Origin: JBGAJN01 sp044224905
Lineage (GTDB): Bacteria; Verrucomicrobiota; Verrucomicrobiia; Limisphaerales; JBGAJN01
Length of the DNA stretch: 64,000 nt
Assembly (NCBI GenBank): GCA_044224905.1
Contig: JBGAJN010000003.1
Location: 868,001-932,000, forward strand
Direction: 5' to 3'
Positions 62,001 through 64,000 of the stretch are shown here, piece by piece. The notes below the pieces were generated by a model, which searched no databases, had not been told where the DNA came from, and saw only the letters and a program-made list of their open reading frames with translations. Within the stretch, counting starts at the first letter, position 1, and each line of letters begins with the position of its first letter. The position numbers and the translations under genes are program-made.

Positions 62001-62697
62001 TAGCGAAATCCGCCTGATACTGGCCGTTGGTCGTGGAGGACGTCGTCGCTTGATACTTCGCCAGATTGACCCGTTGCGGCACGGCGGGGAGCGCGTCCGA
62101 CACCGTGCCCGCCACGCTCAACTTCGCGTTCGTGATGCTGTCGTACGGAATGTTGCCCACCTTGAACAACACGGAACCATTGCCACCAGGGTTCGCCGGC
62201 GCCACGGAAACCTGAAAACGCAGCGCCGTGATATTCAGATTCGTCACCAACGGCGCATCGAACACGCACGCATACTCGCCGCTGGAATCATAAACGTAGC
62301 TGCCCGTGGCCGAACCGACGAACACATCATCGCCACCGCCCACCGCACCGTCCGCGCCAAGGTAAGTGAACGAAACTGTGAGGATCGTGGCGTCGTTGTT
62401 CGCGGCGCTGGTGGACGTAGCAAAACCAAATCCCGTAATGCGGATTTCCGTCGGACCTTGGTTGGAACTGAGCAACGCTCCGAAAGTGCGGAGGTAACTT
62501 CCCGTGCCCGGCTGATTGACCGTGGCGTCGGTTCCCCCAATAGAGGCGTCATCCACGAAAAAAGTGGGCCCAAGCAAAGTCGTGACATCCGCTTTCACAA
62601 ATGTCGCCCCATTCGCCTGCCCCCCCATCAAGCCGACGATCGTAGCTGCAACCCACAGGACAACGCTCGGGAGCCAATGTCGAATCACTCGGATCAT
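59047..62697 (-). CDS. modular exported glycosidase: discoidin x2, ricin-like, GH128-like, Fn3
   Basis: A 1216-residue exported protein starting at ATG 62697. Order: signal peptide (ends near GQANGATF); an N-terminal beta-rich domain (about 35-200); two discoidin/F5-8C-type sugar-binding domains (about 207-345 and 355-490, both with NLAK and DG-x-V-x-G patterns); a ricin-B-like lectin domain (about 515-655, CLAGAGG, QQWRLVPV, QHWRFLF); a glycosidase barrel of the GH128/Asl1 type (about 660-935) with NEP (Glu731) and TEF (Glu824) as probable acid/base and nucleophile; a second ricin-like region (about 935-1060); Fn3 (about 1065-1155); and a C-terminal module ending FFRLRHP. GH128 enzymes cut beta-1,3-glucan. 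It is divergent from the following sulfatase (266 bases). Confidence 0.83.
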   Translation of the reverse strand: MIRVIRHWLPSVVLWVAATIVGLMGGQANGATFVKADVTTLLGPTFFVDDASIGGTDATVNQPGTGSYLRTFGALLSSNQGPTEIRITGFGFATSTSAANNDATILTVSFTYLGADGAVGGGDDVFVGSATGSYVYDSSGEYACVFDAPLVTNLNITALRFQVSVAPANPGGNGSVLFKVGNIPYDSITNAKLSVAGTVSDALPAVPQRVNLAKYQATTSSTTNGQYQADFATDGVVGNGNSWRTLNVTTPHWAEVAFPVPITIGSAHVYSGIDDGSVLGSFKVQYKSGASWIDAPGSARAGNTSPEVNVLFSNAVSSDHFRLYSDQDGNIRVKEFALFPPNSVGGVEQGFPIGTDVELNLAKKRPVTATSASGTNYAKLAVDGFVSGASKWQTSLVGSNSLEIDLRVVTKIGSAHLYSGDGSVPPLTNFVLQYGDGTAWTNVSGGLITGNTNAARVITFSNAPIASQVRLVFTNASVSAVRELCIFPANGGVGYPLGQDVLGTAPSAKEFEDFNDAFYIVQNRAANLPLSVSNTTPLLNLAALDTNLTHYQVLLNVGTDTYRLRNRSTGRCLAGAGGSTNTGAPLVDEDYSAMTHQQWRLVPVDSTNYYLINEWSGLVADTSASGTNAGTPLVQAALDGSASQHWRFLFQTRYPKKGNAGFVAKWSEYKGNWAYNWGRTTTVSLPDDVIFNPMQWGNFNWDIGDAQGPIEQSISEWHRDDKAVHLLGFNEPDGADQSNLTVDQAIDLWPRLERLDLPLVSPVAKSPDAAWMNSFMTQAQALGYRVDAIAAHNYPDPNSGSSDALVNLLQSFNNAWNRPVWLTEFSAVNWDGKGTWTEEDNYNWLAEFIWRAESLPWLRHYSLFLFTANSTNPTPTNPWDTVGPRSNAFETNGTTPTSFGELYFAWDCDANVRSDTAYFIHNKGERKRLQNAVSSSAPSHRWIRDGSNTVQWVLRPSDVTNQWYVVSLRDGRRLRYSGGVVDLAPALTTGAAVRWNWVEDQYGWFYLENPAAPASNRRLKDNAGVFGMVTNTSISDQVKWRFIVPYSPVDTAPPNAPTNLTAVAGDTQVVVTWSAITNADFSFYSVYRGTTNGGPYTLIASNLTATRLTNSALQNGTSYFYVVTATDWTGSESVVSTQSAVTPVIATPPASMGIASTNGNLSVSWPLTHLGWLLQTQTNGLATSNWFIIPNSAATNSLLWSGGSNVNSIFFRLRHP

Positions 62698-62963
62698 TAT
62701 GAATCAAGTCAGTTCAGTACGTTCTAAGACAATTAAACAATCCAACATTCTAGCGCGCTTGTCAGTCACGAAATCCGCGAGGTTCTTCGCCTTCGGCATA
62801 CATTCAGACTTACCGTCGCGCCCCACGGCGGCTTCGGTCCCAGCCCATGCGGGTGAGGCGTGCTTCCGCGGAAATCAAAAAGATTTGCTACAGTGTCGCG
62901 AATCTCGTGAATGAATCTGACGCGACTATCCACGGGACTTGACCCGGACTCCGAGCTGCCAGA

Positions 62964-64000
62964 ATGTCAGCCTTCATGAACCCGCTGGAAAATCTAATCA
63001 CCACCATCCGCGGCCCCTTAACCAGCTTCGTAGCGATAATGATGTTGTTGAGTTCCGGTCTATTCGCACGGGCCGCCCAAACAGCGCCAGTGCCCCCGAA
63101 TATCGTTTTCATCCTCGCCGATGATCTCGGCATCGATGGTTTCGGCTGCTACGGTTCCGATCGGTTCAAAGACAAAACGCCCAATGTAGATGCCTTGGCC
63201 AGCACGGGCCTGCGCTTTGATTTTTGCTACTCCATGCCAACCTGCAATCCGTCCCGCTGCGCGCTGATGACCGGTCGCTATGAGTTTCACACCGGCAATG
63301 CGCCCTCCTACAAAGAGGAGCCTTCGATGGCCCGGGTGCTGAAGCAGGCCGGATACGCAACCGGCATGGCCGGCAAGTGGCGCCAAATGCGCGATACTCC
63401 CGGCGACTGGGGCTTCGATGAGTTTCTAACCGATCCATCACCGAGCGGTTATTATTGGGAGACGCGTTATACAAAGAATGGCGCACCACTGGATTCCAAA
63501 GCTGGAACCTACGGACCCGATCTATGCCGGGATTTCACGATCGATTTTTTCGAAAGACACCGCGAAAAGCCCTTCTTTTTCTATTATCCCACACACCTCG
63601 TGCATAATCCGATCCTTCGCACGCCACAGAGTCTAGCCACAAACAGCAACAAGGATGAGCTTTTCGCCGACAATGTGACCTATCTGGACAAACAGGTGGG
63701 CGAAATTGTTGCCGCGCTCGACCGCCTCGGCTTGCGCGAACGCACGATCATCGTTTTCGCGAGCGACAACGGCACAGCGAATTACGGCATCGAGCACGCG
63801 TTTATCCGGGGCCGGCACATCTACGGAATGAAGGAAACAATGTTCGAAGGCGGCAGCCGCGTGCCGCTCATTGTGAATTGGAAGGGAAAAGTTGCGTCCG
63901 GTCGCAGCGCGAACAACTTGATCGACTTCACCGATATGCTTCCCACGTTTGCCGAGCTCGCCGGAGCCACGCTTCCCGCCGGCCCCGCGTTGGACGGGCG
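62964..64000 (+). CDS. exported sulfatase, 5' part
   Basis: Runs off the window; 345 codons visible. Two starts are possible, ATG 62964 and ATG 62976, both before a hydrophobic leader (FVAIMMLLSSGLFA, cleavage near ARAAQT). Sulfatase motifs: FILADDLGIDGFG with metal Asp53/54, CNPSR (Cys94-Arg98) for formylglycine formation, TGMAGKW with the usual lysine but Arg in place of the usual histidine after it (GKWRQM), YPTHLVHNP, and FASDNGTANYG. It is not the same type as the sulfatase at 23284-24705. The 266-base upstream region shared with the GH128-like gene shows no recognisable operator. It probably works with the glycosidase on a sulfated glycan. Confidence 0.9.
   Translation, partial: MSAFMNPLENLITTIRGPLTSFVAIMMLLSSGLFARAAQTAPVPPNIVFILADDLGIDGFGCYGSDRFKDKTPNVDALASTGLRFDFCYSMPTCNPSRCALMTGRYEFHTGNAPSYKEEPSMARVLKQAGYATGMAGKWRQMRDTPGDWGFDEFLTDPSPSGYYWETRYTKNGAPLDSKAGTYGPDLCRDFTIDFFERHREKPFFFYYPTHLVHNPILRTPQSLATNSNKDELFADNVTYLDKQVGEIVAALDRLGLRERTIIVFASDNGTANYGIEHAFIRGRHIYGMKETMFEGGSRVPLIVNWKGKVASGRSANNLIDFTDMLPTFAELAGATLPAGPALDG

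Noticed and set aside
60322..62727. Two long plus-strand frames opposite the GH128-like gene
   Set aside because: Shadow composition; the opposite frame has clear lectin, discoidin and glycosidase motifs.
1..64000. tRNA, rRNA, prophage or insertion sequence
   Set aside because: Every gap between genes was read; none holds a cloverleaf, rRNA segment, integrase or transposase.

Overview
The window is GC-rich bacterial chromosome, almost certainly from a Verrucomicrobiota member (a Pedosphaera/Limisphaerales-like lineage is my best guess). The argument is family content: DUF1549/DUF1553 and DUF1501 genes in one operon, a DUF1080 protein, a PVC-type propeller dehydrogenase with a C-terminal haem c, two sulfatases, PQQ-like propellers, Gfo/Idh/MocA oxidoreductases with Tat-type leaders, and giant exported proteins ending in a short aromatic-rich tail. 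I see no rRNA, tRNA, CRISPR array, integrase, transposase or phage gene. No gap between genes exceeds 300 bases; the largest are 10376-10662, 58028-58301 and 62698-62963.

Layout. 1-6.4 kb: end of lpxI, a small unknown gene, two translationally coupled exported amidohydrolase genes (three barrels, two of them without the metal site), and a convergent sugar dehydrogenase. 6.5-10.4 kb: a giant exported kelch/galactose-oxidase-like protein with an RCC1-like propeller nested inside an Ig-like domain. 10.4-14.6 kb: a strongly structured intergenic RNA region with a terminator, a palindromic dispersed repeat, thrS, a DUF4239 membrane protein and a convergent patatin-like lipoprotein. 14.8-26.3 kb: S46 dipeptidyl peptidase, HpcH/HpaI aldolase plus MFS transporter, beta-helix plus five-blade-propeller glycan proteins, an esterase/sulfatase pair on the minus strand, and a three-domain Rid-fold protein.

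26.3-39.7 kb: the DUF1549-DUF1553 / DUF1501 / PPC-domain operon typical of PVC bacteria, a small cupin, a ROK-like ATPase-fold protein, an inverted-repeat element, the PVC dehydrogenase with haem c, and a P-type cation ATPase. 39.8-45.3 kb: a 1386-residue exported propeller protein with an internal coiled coil and a Rossmann/methyltransferase-like insert, divergent from a cysteine-motif protein. 45.4-53.4 kb: a minus-strand series for extracellular carbohydrate and ester degradation (SGNH/alpha-beta hydrolase fusion, aldo/keto reductase, sialidase-like propeller, B3 metallo-beta-lactamase fold, TIM-barrel glycosidase-like protein, DUF1080, esterase). 53.5-64 kb: a coupled HTTM membrane protein pair, two coupled Gfo/Idh/MocA genes, a lipoprotein, a small secreted protein, a modular GH128-like glycosidase and the 5' part of a second sulfatase.

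Taken together the region reads as the outward-facing degradative part of a free-living heterotroph: secreted hydrolases attack sulfated or esterified polysaccharide and peptides, oxidoreductases and one aldolase/transporter pair process the sugars, and housekeeping genes (lpxI, thrS, the ATPase) sit between them. All functional statements are from reading the sequence; none was checked by database search.
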